NCBI GenBank assembly: GCA_964545875.1
Contig: CAZJHH010000004.1
Location: 186,001-250,000 of the forward strand
Reading direction: 5' to 3'
From: DAIPKP01 sp964545875
GTDB taxonomy: Bacteria > Synergistota > Synergistia > Synergistales > Aminiphilaceae
DNA length: 64,000 nt
Shown: piece by piece, positions 1-8,233 of the stretch
Numbering within the stretch: the stretch's first letter is position 1
How the letters are laid out: each line of letters opens with the position of its first letter
Notes under the pieces: generated by a model
Seen by the model: only the letters and a program-made list of their open reading frames with translations
Told to the model about the DNA's origin: nothing
The model's database searches: none
Translations under genes and position numbers: made by a program

Positions 1-695
1 TGCATTTGGCAAGCCTCCCCGCCCGGGAAACCGGAGAGTGTTTCGGAGAGCTCCTTCCCTACATTCCGAACCTTCTGAAAGCCCCCTCGGTGCTCTACAC
101 GAGCCTGAGTAACTACGGAGCCATGCTTCATCCGGCACCTCTCCTCTTTGCCGCCAGCAAGGTGGAAAACGGAAGATTTCCCCATCGTCACTACCTGGAC
201 GGATTCAGCCCCTCCGTGGCGGATCTGGTGGAACGCATGGATAACGAACGGATATCCATAGGCCACGCCTACGGGCTGCATCTTCTCCCGCTCAAGCACT
301 GGATCGCTTCGGCCTACGACGTGGAGGGAAACAGCCTTCACGAACTCATTCACAAGGTTCCGGCATACCAGAAGATCGGAGGCCCTTGCAGCATACGACA
401 CCGCTATATCCTGGAGGACGTAGCCACGGGGCTGGTTCCCATGATCGCCTTCGCCCGGGTGGTGGGAGTGCCCACCCCGGTAATGGACTGCGTGGTAACC
501 AATGCGAATCTGCTTTTGAAGGAGGATTTCTACGCCCGCTCCCGAAGCCTGGCGGCCATGGGGCTCCAGGGAATGGGACGGGATGAGATTATCCAGGTTT
601 CACTGTACGGGGAGGTGTTGCAGACATGGATACGAGGAAATGCCGCATACTCGGAGCATCCCTTGGAAACTGCGTTCACACCGCAGGAGTTCTGA
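1..695 (+). CDS. Opine (octopine/nopaline-type) dehydrogenase, C-terminal part
   Basis: The gene enters from the left edge in frame, so its N-terminal NAD(P)-binding Rossmann half is missing. About 231 residues remain, matching the all-helical octopine/nopaline dehydrogenase domain. Visible hallmarks are an N-x-x-x-M-L-H-P segment near the start, the L-V-E-R-M-D-N-E-R helix, and the R-H-R-Y-I-L-E-D-V-A-T-G-L-V-P stretch followed by G-V-P-T-P. Family members reductively condense an amino acid with a 2-oxo acid, or run the reverse oxidation, in the cytoplasm. The 3' end overlaps the next gene by 70 nt and the three genes share a strand, so they are probably one transcript. The substrate cannot be told from this fragment. 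Confidence 0.85.
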   Translation, partial: HLASLPARETGECFGELLPYIPNLLKAPSVLYTSLSNYGAMLHPAPLLFAASKVENGRFPHRHYLDGFSPSVADLVERMDNERISIGHAYGLHLLPLKHWIASAYDVEGNSLHELIHKVPAYQKIGGPCSIRHRYILEDVATGLVPMIAFARVVGVPTPVMDCVVTNANLLLKEDFYARSRSLAAMGLQGMGRDEIIQVSLYGEVLQTWIRGNAAYSEHPLETAFTPQEF

Positions 696-2317
696 ACTTT
701 CTCCGTCTCGCCCGTCATGCGGGACACGAGGTTCGTTTTACCGGCCCCGCCACCCCTCCCGAAAGGGTGGCAGCCCTGGCGGTGGAATGGAGGGCGGACT
801 GGGTAGCCCTTTCATACCGTCTTACTCCCGAGGTGGGAAAGCATCTCTTCCTGAAGACCGCCGAGGAACTTCGCAAGGCGGGGATAAGCCCGGTACTTAC
901 CGCAGCGGGAACGATTCCCGTGGCGCGGGCTGCGGAAGAGACGGGACTTTTCCGCAAGGTTTTTGCCACCGATGGAGCCTCGGAGGTCATGGCCTGGCTC
1001 CGGGGAGATCCGGAAAGTCAAGGCACCCGAAGCTATCCCCACCATCTGGTTTCCCGGGTGGAGCAATCCGCCCCCTACCCCATTCTGCGGCATCATTTGG
1101 GGCTTCCTTCTCTGGAAAAGACCCGGGAGGCCGCCCGGGAGATCGCCCAGGCGAAAGTTCTGGATGTCCTCTCTCTGGCACCGGATCAGAACGCCCAGCA
1201 ACACTTCTTCGATCCCTCCGCCATGGATCCCTCTCTGAGCGGCGCGGGGGGATGTCCCTTCCGCACCCCCGAGGATCTGCAAAGCATCCACGAGGCCACC
1301 CGGTGCGGAAACTTCCCTCTCCTGCGCTGCTATGCGGGGACCACCCGGCTTCTGGAGTACGCTTCCCTGCTGCGGCATACCCTGAACAACGCCTGGGGAG
1401 CCATTCCCATCTCGTGGTACAGCACCCTGGACGGCCGTTCTTCCCGCCCCCTGGAACAATCCATTCCGGAGAATTTCGCCGCCATGAAATGGCATGCCGA
1501 ACAGCAAATACCCCTGGAGATCAACGAACCCCATCAATGGGGGCTCCGGGGAGCTCACGACGCCCTCTTCGTAGCCGCCGGGGCTTTCTCGGCCCGTACC
1601 GCCAAGGCCCTGGGAATCCGTACCTACGTGGCCCAAATGATGCTGAACACCCCGGGAAACGTCTCCCCCCGGCAGGATGTGGCGAAAATGCTTGCCTACC
1701 GGGAGCTTGTGGAAGAGCTGGAATCCCCGGATTTTCGGGTTCTCGTGGAGGTACGGCCGGGGCTTCTGGGAATGCCTTCGGATCTCTGCCGGGCCAAGGG
1801 GCAGCTCGCCCATGCCACCGCCCTGGGGATGCAGCTTTCTCCGGATATTCTCCACGTGGTGGCCTACTGCGAAGCGGAATACGCCGCGGGGGCGGAAGAA
1901 ATTATCGAAAGCTGCCGCATAGCCCGGCAGGTGATGGAAAACTGCCTTCTCGGAGACGCCTCCTATGGGCAGGATCAGCGGGTGCTTCTCCGGAAGGAGC
2001 AGCTTCTCGGGGAGGCCCGGCTTCTTCTGCAGGCCATAGCCGCCTGCGCTCCTCCGGGGGAGACGACCCCCTTCGGAAATCCCCATACCTACGTGAACGC
2101 CATCCGACGGGGCATACTGGATGCGCCGGGACTTCAGAACGGCATTGCCCGGGGAGAGGTTCTTACGGACATTCGAGACGGAGCCTGCGTGGTTTTGGGA
2201 GAGCGGGGAGAGATTCTTACGGAGGAGGAGCGGCTGGAGCGCATCCTGAGCGCGAAGGAGATACGACGGCTTCTCGCCTTGGCAGAAGAGGAGCATCATA
2301 AGGAGCGGATCGGATGA
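626..2317 (+). CDS. Cobalamin-binding protein with a mutase-like C-terminal domain
   Basis: This 563-residue protein starts with a B12-binding-like Rossmann domain (about residues 6-130). It contains G-N-C-V-H-T-A-G, corresponding to the D-x-H-x-x-G motif with Cys in place of Asp, then an S-Y-R-L (S-x-L) and an A-G segment. The remaining 400 residues, including W-Y-S-T-L-D-G-R and E-I-N-E-P-H-Q-W-G-L-R, read like a TIM-barrel partner domain and recall glutamate (methylaspartate) mutase epsilon chains. That similarity is a guess from memory. The ATG follows GGGGAGGTG at about 8 nt, supporting a true 70-nt overlap with the opine dehydrogenase. The stop overlaps the ATP-grasp start by 4 nt. Carbon-skeleton rearrangement or another B12 reaction on an amino-acid derivative is inferred; substrate unknown. 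Confidence 0.65.
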   Translation: MDTRKCRILGASLGNCVHTAGVLNFLRLARHAGHEVRFTGPATPPERVAALAVEWRADWVALSYRLTPEVGKHLFLKTAEELRKAGISPVLTAAGTIPVARAAEETGLFRKVFATDGASEVMAWLRGDPESQGTRSYPHHLVSRVEQSAPYPILRHHLGLPSLEKTREAAREIAQAKVLDVLSLAPDQNAQQHFFDPSAMDPSLSGAGGCPFRTPEDLQSIHEATRCGNFPLLRCYAGTTRLLEYASLLRHTLNNAWGAIPISWYSTLDGRSSRPLEQSIPENFAAMKWHAEQQIPLEINEPHQWGLRGAHDALFVAAGAFSARTAKALGIRTYVAQMMLNTPGNVSPRQDVAKMLAYRELVEELESPDFRVLVEVRPGLLGMPSDLCRAKGQLAHATALGMQLSPDILHVVAYCEAEYAAGAEEIIESCRIARQVMENCLLGDASYGQDQRVLLRKEQLLGEARLLLQAIAACAPPGETTPFGNPHTYVNAIRRGILDAPGLQNGIARGEVLTDIRDGACVVLGERGEILTEEERLERILSAKEIRRLLALAEEEHHKERIG

Positions 2318-3315
2318 AAAAGATTCTTGTAATACACGACGAGGACCGCCATATCGAGGAAGGACGGCGCAAGGCCGCGGCCTTCGTAGCCCGGGCCCTT
2401 TCCAGAGAGTTCCGGGTAATCCGGAAACCCTTCGGCCCGGAGCTTCCGCAACAAATCCGGGAGGCAGATGGGGTTTTCTCCGTAGCCATCGGAGGACGGA
2501 GCGACAATCTCCAGGCCCACCTGGCGGGCATCATCGACGCCTATGGAGGCACCCGAATAGGGCCTTCCGCCTTTGCCCATGCCCTCTGTCTCAACAAGGC
2601 AATGACCAAGGCGGTACTTGGAGCTGCGGGAATCCGGGTTCCCCGGGGAATACTCTTTCAGGGAAGAATGCTCCGGGAATGCCCTTCCTCCCTGGAGCCC
2701 CCCTTTTTCGTAAAACCCTCCCGGGAAGGTTCCGGCATCGGCGTGGAGCCCTCGTCCCTCCAGCAGGACTGGCAGGGAGCCATGGAGGTGGCCCGGAAAC
2801 AGTGGCACCGTTTCCGGCAGCCCATTTTGATAGAAGAATACGTTTCCGGCCGGGAACTTACGGTGGGAGTGCTTCAGCGGCGAGGCTCCGTGGAGATGCT
2901 GCCTCCCCTGGAGGTGGATTTTTCCGCCCTTCCCGAAGAGGTGGAGCACTACCAGAGCCGTCGTGTCAAGGAGGATCCCCGTTTCCTGGATCGCCTGATT
3001 TTTCGCTGTCCCCCCCGGCTCAGCAAAAAAACCCGGGAAGAGCTTGAAAAAACCCTCTGTCGAGCCTTTCACATCCTGCAATTGGAAGGTTTTGTACGCA
3101 TGGAGGTACGGCTTCCCCAGGAGGGCCCTCCGGTACTTATCGAGGTCAACTCCGCTCCGGGACTCGACCCGGAACATAGCGACTTCCCCCGGCTGGTGGC
3201 CATGAGCGGCATGAATATGGAAGAAATTATCCGGGATGTCACCCGAGAAGCCTTGCATCACAGAGAACTGCTCTCCAAAGCCCCTCCGGATCTGGAAGAA
3301 ACGGTCTCCTTTTAA
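2314..3315 (+). CDS. ATP-grasp ligase of the D-Ala-D-Ala ligase type
   Basis: This 333-residue ATP-grasp enzyme has the expected order: an N-terminal substrate lobe, the P-F-F-V-K-P-S-R-E-G-S-G-I-G-V ATP-binding strand (about 130-145), L-I-E-E-Y-V-S-G-R-E-L-T-V-G-V (about 171-187), and the metal-binding end I-E-V-N-S-A-P-G-L (about 276-284). Family enzymes activate a carboxylate as an acyl phosphate and couple it to an amine. A murein role is unlikely because its partners here are an opine dehydrogenase and a B12 protein, joined by a 4-nt ATGA overlap. An amide- or peptide-forming step on an unusual amino acid, perhaps a small secondary metabolite, is inferred. Confidence 0.75.
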   Translation: MKKILVIHDEDRHIEEGRRKAAAFVARALSREFRVIRKPFGPELPQQIREADGVFSVAIGGRSDNLQAHLAGIIDAYGGTRIGPSAFAHALCLNKAMTKAVLGAAGIRVPRGILFQGRMLRECPSSLEPPFFVKPSREGSGIGVEPSSLQQDWQGAMEVARKQWHRFRQPILIEEYVSGRELTVGVLQRRGSVEMLPPLEVDFSALPEEVEHYQSRRVKEDPRFLDRLIFRCPPRLSKKTREELEKTLCRAFHILQLEGFVRMEVRLPQEGPPVLIEVNSAPGLDPEHSDFPRLVAMSGMNMEEIIRDVTREALHHRELLSKAPPDLEETVSF

Positions 3316-3343
3316 GCTTTTCCTTCCGCATACCCGAAAAGAA

Positions 3344-3379
3344 AAGGCTTGGGGACACGTTCTCCCCAAGCCTTTTTTT
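3344..3379 (+). terminator. Rho-independent terminator of the opine dehydrogenase operon
   Basis: A perfect 12-bp stem (3344-3355 with 3363-3374), a 7-nt loop and a run of seven T (3373-3379) lie 28 nt after the ATP-grasp stop. The convergent DUF2207 gene ends just beyond, so it may act in both directions. Confidence 0.9.
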
Positions 3380-3414
3380 CGTGATCTTTGCCGCGCTTTT
3401 CGCAATTTCCGCTC

Positions 3415-5340
3415 TTACCAGCCGCCACCGCCACCGCCGCCACCGCCGCCGCCGGAGGAACCGCCGCCGCCGGACCCCGAGCTGGATCCGGGAGGAGTGG
3501 ATGCGGAAGCAATGGAACTTGAAACCGCAGAGGTTACCGAGGCAATTCCCGACCCGGTATAGAAGGAGGCAAGATTCGCTCCTTGATACCATGTAGGCTC
3601 ATAGCCCTTTTCCGCAAGCACCTTTTCGAAGCGGTTCGCCCAGGTGTGCACCACGTCCAGGGCAAAGGCGTAGGGAAGAAGAGCCTCGAAAACCTCGGGG
3701 GTTTCCTCGGGGGGGTTGAACCGCTCCAGACGATGTCGTTCCGCGGTATGCATGTACATCATCAACCCCTCAGCCTCTGCCAGAACCTCGTTTCCCTTGG
3801 GGCTCCGTATGGTCATAAGCTCCCGGAAAACCACCGCCATGGCGGCGACGAGTACAGCGGTAATAGGAACCAGGATAAGTCCCACGTCGAAAACAATGAA
3901 GATTCCCAGAAAGAACAGCAGTGCCAGCAATGCGGGGAAGACGCTCCGGAAAAGTTTTTTGAAAAAGCCTCCCTCCCCCTTGAGACGAAGCACGGACCGA
4001 AGAAGTAAAAATCCCGCCAGGGTGAAGGCCACCGAGAGAATCAGCGCGAGCACCGCCAGCTCTTCCTTCTGCCCCCAGGCTATGAAAAGCCAGAAGGGAA
4101 GAGGGACCAGGAGCCCCAAGATCCAGAGAAGGGTGTTTTTGGAAAAGAGCTCCTTTCCCTTGTCTTTATACCGGGCTTCCAGCCGATCCTTGGCATTTCC
4201 CAAAATAGGATGATTTTCCTGACGCAGAAGAAGATCGTTCTTTCCCGAAGGAAAGAGTGCCGTAAGAAGGCTCTGCTCCGCTCCCGAAACAGCTGCGGAA
4301 GATTGCCGCTTTTGAAGGAGATAGGTCTTTCCCATGAGGCGCGCCGAAAGAGAGGCGAGCCCTCCGAGAAATCCCGATCCCACCCCCTGGTACTCCAAAA
4401 ATTCTTCGGGGGTCATTTCTCGGATCACCAGATGTCCCTTTACTGCAAGGTTGAGGATCTCCGCGGCAAAACAGGTTTTGTCCATTCCCATTCTCCGGAT
4501 ATAGCGTAAAAATCCGGGGCTTCTTCCTCCCGGAGGGGAGAAGAGAGGAATGATGGAAGGCATGGGAGGATCTTTCCCCCATCGAAGCCAGAGAAGCGTA
4601 TAGATCAGCAGAAGAAACAGAGGAGCCCCTATAAGCAGGGAAGATATATGCTTCTCCACAAATCGGACCTGCCAGGGAATTTCCGGAGGCTTAACGATTC
4701 CCTTGGGCCAGGTATACACCACCGTAAGCCCCTCCCTGGGTGCCAGAGGTGCCGTGGTCTCTACCACATTTCCCGGAAGTGTCCGGGCATACTGTCCCCG
4801 CTCTCCCTGATATCCCGTATAGAACTCCACCGAAGTAAAAGAAGTTTCTCCGGGAATGGTCAACGAAAACCGGGCTTTCTGGATGGCAAAATCCCAGCCG
4901 TTTCCCGTAACGTTCCAGTAGAGTTCGTCATGGTGATCGAAAAATCCCACCTGCCCCGTGGTGACGTACTCCAGCGTATAGGTATGCTCTCCCCGGGGGG
5001 CCATGCCATCCGGATCTCCCAGATAGACCCGCACACCGTTGGATAGCGACTCGGTTTTATAAGGCACCTTTTTTCCGTCCAGAAGGGCGCTCTTTACGGA
5101 AAAACCCACCCGCACGGCTTTTCCCGAAGCACTGCGATAGATGGTGGGAAAATCCCGATAAATTCCCCGCCGGATCTGCCGTCCTTCCACGTTGACGAGA
5201 ATATCCTCCCGTACCACGAGGGAGGAGTCTTCCCGCACCGTTCCATGGGACGAGAAGAGAAGAATCCGCTCCTGAGCTCCTCCGGGAAAGGGAAAAAGCA
5301 ATATCCCCGCAAGAACCCACAACAACCTCAGGCGTCTCAT
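3415..5340 (-). CDS. DUF2207 membrane protein with Gly-rich tail
   Basis: The 641-residue protein begins with a signal peptide (M-R-R-L-R-L-L-W-V-L... cut near G-G-A-Q). A DUF2207-type extracytoplasmic beta domain follows (about 25-215), with the family-typical Y-R-D-F-P-T-I-Y and a W-N-V-T-G-N-G-W segment. Then come a membrane helix (about 233-250), a cytoplasmic stretch, and two or three more helices (about 405-500). The C-terminus is mostly Ser/Gly and ends in Gly then Trp, as in many DUF2207 proteins. It lies 20 nt behind lemA, a pairing common in bacteria, suggesting a shared envelope function. The molecular role of the family is not established. Confidence 0.85.
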   Translation of the reverse strand: MRRLRLLWVLAGILLFPFPGGAQERILLFSSHGTVREDSSLVVREDILVNVEGRQIRRGIYRDFPTIYRSASGKAVRVGFSVKSALLDGKKVPYKTESLSNGVRVYLGDPDGMAPRGEHTYTLEYVTTGQVGFFDHHDELYWNVTGNGWDFAIQKARFSLTIPGETSFTSVEFYTGYQGERGQYARTLPGNVVETTAPLAPREGLTVVYTWPKGIVKPPEIPWQVRFVEKHISSLLIGAPLFLLLIYTLLWLRWGKDPPMPSIIPLFSPPGGRSPGFLRYIRRMGMDKTCFAAEILNLAVKGHLVIREMTPEEFLEYQGVGSGFLGGLASLSARLMGKTYLLQKRQSSAAVSGAEQSLLTALFPSGKNDLLLRQENHPILGNAKDRLEARYKDKGKELFSKNTLLWILGLLVPLPFWLFIAWGQKEELAVLALILSVAFTLAGFLLLRSVLRLKGEGGFFKKLFRSVFPALLALLFFLGIFIVFDVGLILVPITAVLVAAMAVVFRELMTIRSPKGNEVLAEAEGLMMYMHTAERHRLERFNPPEETPEVFEALLPYAFALDVVHTWANRFEKVLAEKGYEPTWYQGANLASFYTGSGIASVTSAVSSSIASASTPPGSSSGSGGGGSSGGGGGGGGGGGW

Positions 5341-5360
5341 TCTTCCACGCTCCCGAAACC

Positions 5361-5912
5361 TTAGAAGGAAACCTTGGGAGTGCTCCGCTCTTCTTCCTCC
5401 GCCTCGAAATACGCCGCCTTCTTGTAGCCGAACTGCCGGGCCACCAGCACCGCGGGGAAGGTAGCGATGGCGATGTTGTAATCCCGGGCCGATCCGTTGT
5501 AGTACCGGCGGGCCATTTGAATGTCGTTTTCCAGAGAGCTGAGCTCCTGCTGAAGGTGAAGGAAGTTTTCGTTCGCCTTGAGCTCGGGATAGTTCTCCGC
5601 CACCGCAAAGAGGCTCTTCAGGGCTCCCGTAAGCATGTTCTCCGATGCCACTCTAGCCTCTACGGATGTGGCCTGACCGATGGAGGACCGTGCCTCGGTA
5701 ATCTTGAGGAACACCTCTTTTTCGTGGGTCGCATACCCCTTTACGGTCTCCACCAGGTTGGGCACCAGATCGAAGCGCCGTTTAAGCTGTACATCCATGC
5801 CGCTCCATGCCTCGTTTTTGAGGTTATCCATCTTGATAAGCTTGTTGTAAATACCAATTCCCCAAAGAATCGCCACCGCCAGCACACCTAAAAGCACATA
5901 CAGCACCATCAT
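5361..5912 (-). CDS. lemA: LemA family protein
   Basis: The 183-residue protein has one N-terminal membrane helix (about 2-22) and then the LemA helical bundle. Recognisable signatures are Y-N-K-L-I-K-M-D-N-L-K-N-E-A-W, D-V-Q-L-K-R-R-F-D-L-V-P-N-L-V-E-T-V-K-G-Y, E-N-Y-P-E-L-K-A-N-E-N-F, and R-R-Y-Y-N-G-S-A-R-D-Y-N. Two adjacent ATGs are possible (5912 or 5909), with AAGGAGG 8 nt upstream. It is the first gene of a two-gene unit with the DUF2207 protein. The biochemical function is unknown; the bundle is expected to face the outside, tethered to the membrane. Confidence 0.93.
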   Translation of the reverse strand: MMVLYVLLGVLAVAILWGIGIYNKLIKMDNLKNEAWSGMDVQLKRRFDLVPNLVETVKGYATHEKEVFLKITEARSSIGQATSVEARVASENMLTGALKSLFAVAENYPELKANENFLHLQQELSSLENDIQMARRYYNGSARDYNIAIATFPAVLVARQFGYKKAAYFEAEEEERSTPKVSF

Positions 5913-5980
5913 CTACATTTCCCTCCTTCATATTCACATACTCAAAAATGAAAAGATACTACGTCCTTGTATTGTATCAG

Positions 5981-6020
5981 AAAGAAAGGCCCCCGCCAGG
6001 CCCGAAAGGCCCGCGGGGGC
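5981..6020 (-). terminator. Terminator of the MscS-type gene
   Basis: An 8-bp GC stem (5989-5996 with 6013-6020), with further pairing in the loop, is followed on the minus strand by CTTTCTTT. It lies 40 nt past the stop of the channel gene. Confidence 0.75.
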
Positions 6021-6059
6021 TCACGAAAAAGAGGAAAAAACCTCTCTGAAACGTTGTTT

Positions 6060-7964
6060 TTAATTTTTCGGGGAACCCCCTCCGGAAGAACCTTCGGAAG
6101 GATAGTGCAGCGTATTCCGAAGCCCCTTTATCCGATCTCTCGGGAAATCTGGAAAGGCAAGTTCCTTCTCATCCCGCCAGCGCTCCACCTCGGATTCGAT
6201 CTCCTTCCGCCTCTCGGGATCCGGCCCGCCGTCCCGAGCGATATAGCTTGTGTGGGAGGGGAAGGCAAAACCCGCCCCGGACTCCGTTACGATCTCGGCA
6301 ATTCGAAAAAGAAGATCCTCCTGAACCCCCAGGAACTTGTCAAAATTATTGGTATTCACATAGGCCCGGACGGCAATATTGAGGGAAAAATCCCCGAACC
6401 CCGTGAAACGCACCCGCGGAGCGGGAGAATCCGCCACCTCCGGATGAGCATAGAGCATCTCCCGAACCCGGGTGAGAACCCAGCGAAGCTGATCCATGCT
6501 CGTCTCGTAGCGTAATCCCAGAGTGAGCTCCATAATGGTGCGATCCCGGCGGCTCACGTTGATCAGGGGCATCTGCACAAAATCGGCATTGGGAATGGAA
6601 GTGACCGTCCGATCCACTCCTTGGATTCGGGTAGAACGGAGACCGATCTCCACCACGGTTCCCGAAGTGTTCCCAAAGCGGCAGAAATCCCCCACCCGAA
6701 CGGGGCGGTCCGTAAAGAGCACCAGCCCTCCGAGAACGTTCTCCACTGTGGGCTTCGCCGCCAGGGATATGGCAAGCCCTGCCACCCCCAACCCGGTAAC
6801 AACCGGAAGAATCGAAACCCCCAGGGAGGAGAGACCGTAGAAGAGAAGGGAAACCGAGGCAAAAATCCCCGTAAGATTCCCCATGGTTCGAACCATACTG
6901 GCATCCACACCCCGGGAATCGATACGAGGCGAGAAGAGAAGCAGTTCCGCCACAAAATTACAACCATGGAAAACTCCCCATGACAAAAAGAGAAACCGCA
7001 TTCCCATCAAGAAGCCCTGAACTATGTACAAAATATTGCCTGTAATATTTATTATGTCATCCACAACAAACCGAGCTATTCCCACAAGAATAACGATGAA
7101 AAGATTGCCAAAAACCCGTATCCCCTGAATCTTCAGGGAACTCGTCTTTCCTCGTATATTTCTGCGAAAGACCACATAAAGCCAAAAAATGGCGGAAAAG
7201 AGGAGCATCATAAGCAGCAGCAAGCCGATCCATTGCCAAATCGCCTGCCCCCGATACTCCGCGAGAAGCCACTGAGGCATCCGGGACACCGGAATAACCG
7301 TGAGAAGCCACCGGGGAGGTACGAGATGCCCCGGGGTGAGGATATACCAGTTGTAAAACCCCGGCTTTATCCCTTTTTTATGAGGAAGGTGAGCAACCCT
7401 ACGGTAGTTTTCTTCCAGCTCTTCCACCGTTTTGGAAGAGAAAAGATAATGCCCCTCTCTTTCTCCAGCAAGAACTCTCTTGAGAGTGATTTCCGTGCCA
7501 GGAACGCTCCATCGTTTAAGAGGCTCCTTGGAGGAAGCAATCTCCTCGCTCCCGGGAATTTCTTCGGGCTCTGGCAGGGAAAGGCGATCTAAAATACCCT
7601 TGAGGAAAATCACCGCCTCCACACTCGCATCATAACGATAGGCCTTGGGGATCTCGGAGTTATCGATACACTGCACGGCCCGGTAGAAATAGAAGGTTCC
7701 CCGTTTCCAGAGATCCTTCACCTCAGGCGAATAGTCCCATTTGCTGCCCTGATCCATCAGCTCCGAAGCTCGGGAAAAATATTCCCAGGCAAGCCGGGCA
7801 TTTTCCTGAAAGGACTCAAAGGTCGCCCGAGGGCTGGTGGTATCCGCAGGACTCAATGGATTTATCTCCGAGGCGTTTCCCGGAAGAGCCATAAGGCAAA
7901 GCAAGCACGCCGAGAACCATAAAAGAGAAAATCTCCCGCTTTTTTTATGCGTTCCACAAAACAT
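6060..7964 (-). CDS. MscS-family mechanosensitive channel with exported N-terminal domain
   Basis: From the preferred ATG at 7964 this is 634 residues; the frame is open upstream to a GTG at 8027 but no convincing ribosome site is there. A signal peptide (cut near A-L-P-G-N-A) leads to an extracytoplasmic helical domain of about 200 residues. Four to five membrane helices follow (roughly 240-400) and then the MscS pore and beta domain, with G-V-A-G-L-A-I-S-L-A-A-K-P-T-V-E-N-V, G-D-F-C-R-F-G and G-T-V-V-E-I-G-L-R-S-T. Such channels open on membrane tension and release solutes during osmotic downshock. The long exported domain makes it larger than the small MscS of about 290 residues. Confidence 0.85.
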   Translation of the reverse strand: MFCGTHKKSGRFSLLWFSACLLCLMALPGNASEINPLSPADTTSPRATFESFQENARLAWEYFSRASELMDQGSKWDYSPEVKDLWKRGTFYFYRAVQCIDNSEIPKAYRYDASVEAVIFLKGILDRLSLPEPEEIPGSEEIASSKEPLKRWSVPGTEITLKRVLAGEREGHYLFSSKTVEELEENYRRVAHLPHKKGIKPGFYNWYILTPGHLVPPRWLLTVIPVSRMPQWLLAEYRGQAIWQWIGLLLLMMLLFSAIFWLYVVFRRNIRGKTSSLKIQGIRVFGNLFIVILVGIARFVVDDIINITGNILYIVQGFLMGMRFLFLSWGVFHGCNFVAELLLFSPRIDSRGVDASMVRTMGNLTGIFASVSLLFYGLSSLGVSILPVVTGLGVAGLAISLAAKPTVENVLGGLVLFTDRPVRVGDFCRFGNTSGTVVEIGLRSTRIQGVDRTVTSIPNADFVQMPLINVSRRDRTIMELTLGLRYETSMDQLRWVLTRVREMLYAHPEVADSPAPRVRFTGFGDFSLNIAVRAYVNTNNFDKFLGVQEDLLFRIAEIVTESGAGFAFPSHTSYIARDGGPDPERRKEIESEVERWRDEKELAFPDFPRDRIKGLRNTLHYPSEGSSGGGSPKN

Positions 7965-8138
7965 TTCCAGTATCATCCTTTCCGTCTTTTCCATCACCGG
8001 ACATGAAGAAAGCGAAAGGCTCTCCACATATCCCAGGAGAAAAATCTAGCCTCGAAAGAGTAACATACTTTTCCAAGGGTCACCATACATATGATGGGGT
8101 TTGACGGGTTGTGGCGGGACAGGGTAAGCCAAGGCCCT

Positions 8139-8189
8139 CACGTTTGCAGGCCCCCCGGGATTCTTCGGGGGGCCTGCAAACGTGTTTTT
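8139..8189 (+). terminator. Strong stem-loop with T-run on the plus strand
   Basis: A perfect 19-bp stem (8139-8157 with 8166-8184), an 8-nt loop and five T (8185-8189). Both flanking genes run leftward, so the T-run is on the strand opposite to them. It may stop antisense transcription or end a small plus-strand RNA. The stem alone could also weakly end the YfcC-gene transcript, which stops at 8234. Confidence 0.7.
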
Positions 8190-8233
8190 CATACCGGGAA
8201 TATTCTGAGAAACCCCGGGGATCCTCTCGACTG

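Noticed and set aside
812..2299. Long open frame on the minus strand opposite the B12 gene
   Set aside because: High third-position GC leaves antisense frames open. The product is Gly/Pro-rich without motifs, while the plus-strand protein has clear family features.
583..2301. Long plus-strand frame in another register over the B12 gene
   Set aside because: Ser/Arg/Gly-rich composition, no ribosome site and no family signal; a shadow of the real gene.
3418..3480. Gly-codon run at the 3' end of the DUF2207 gene seen as a microsatellite
   Set aside because: A poly-Gly tail ending in Trp is a normal feature of DUF2207 proteins; no independent repeat element is needed.
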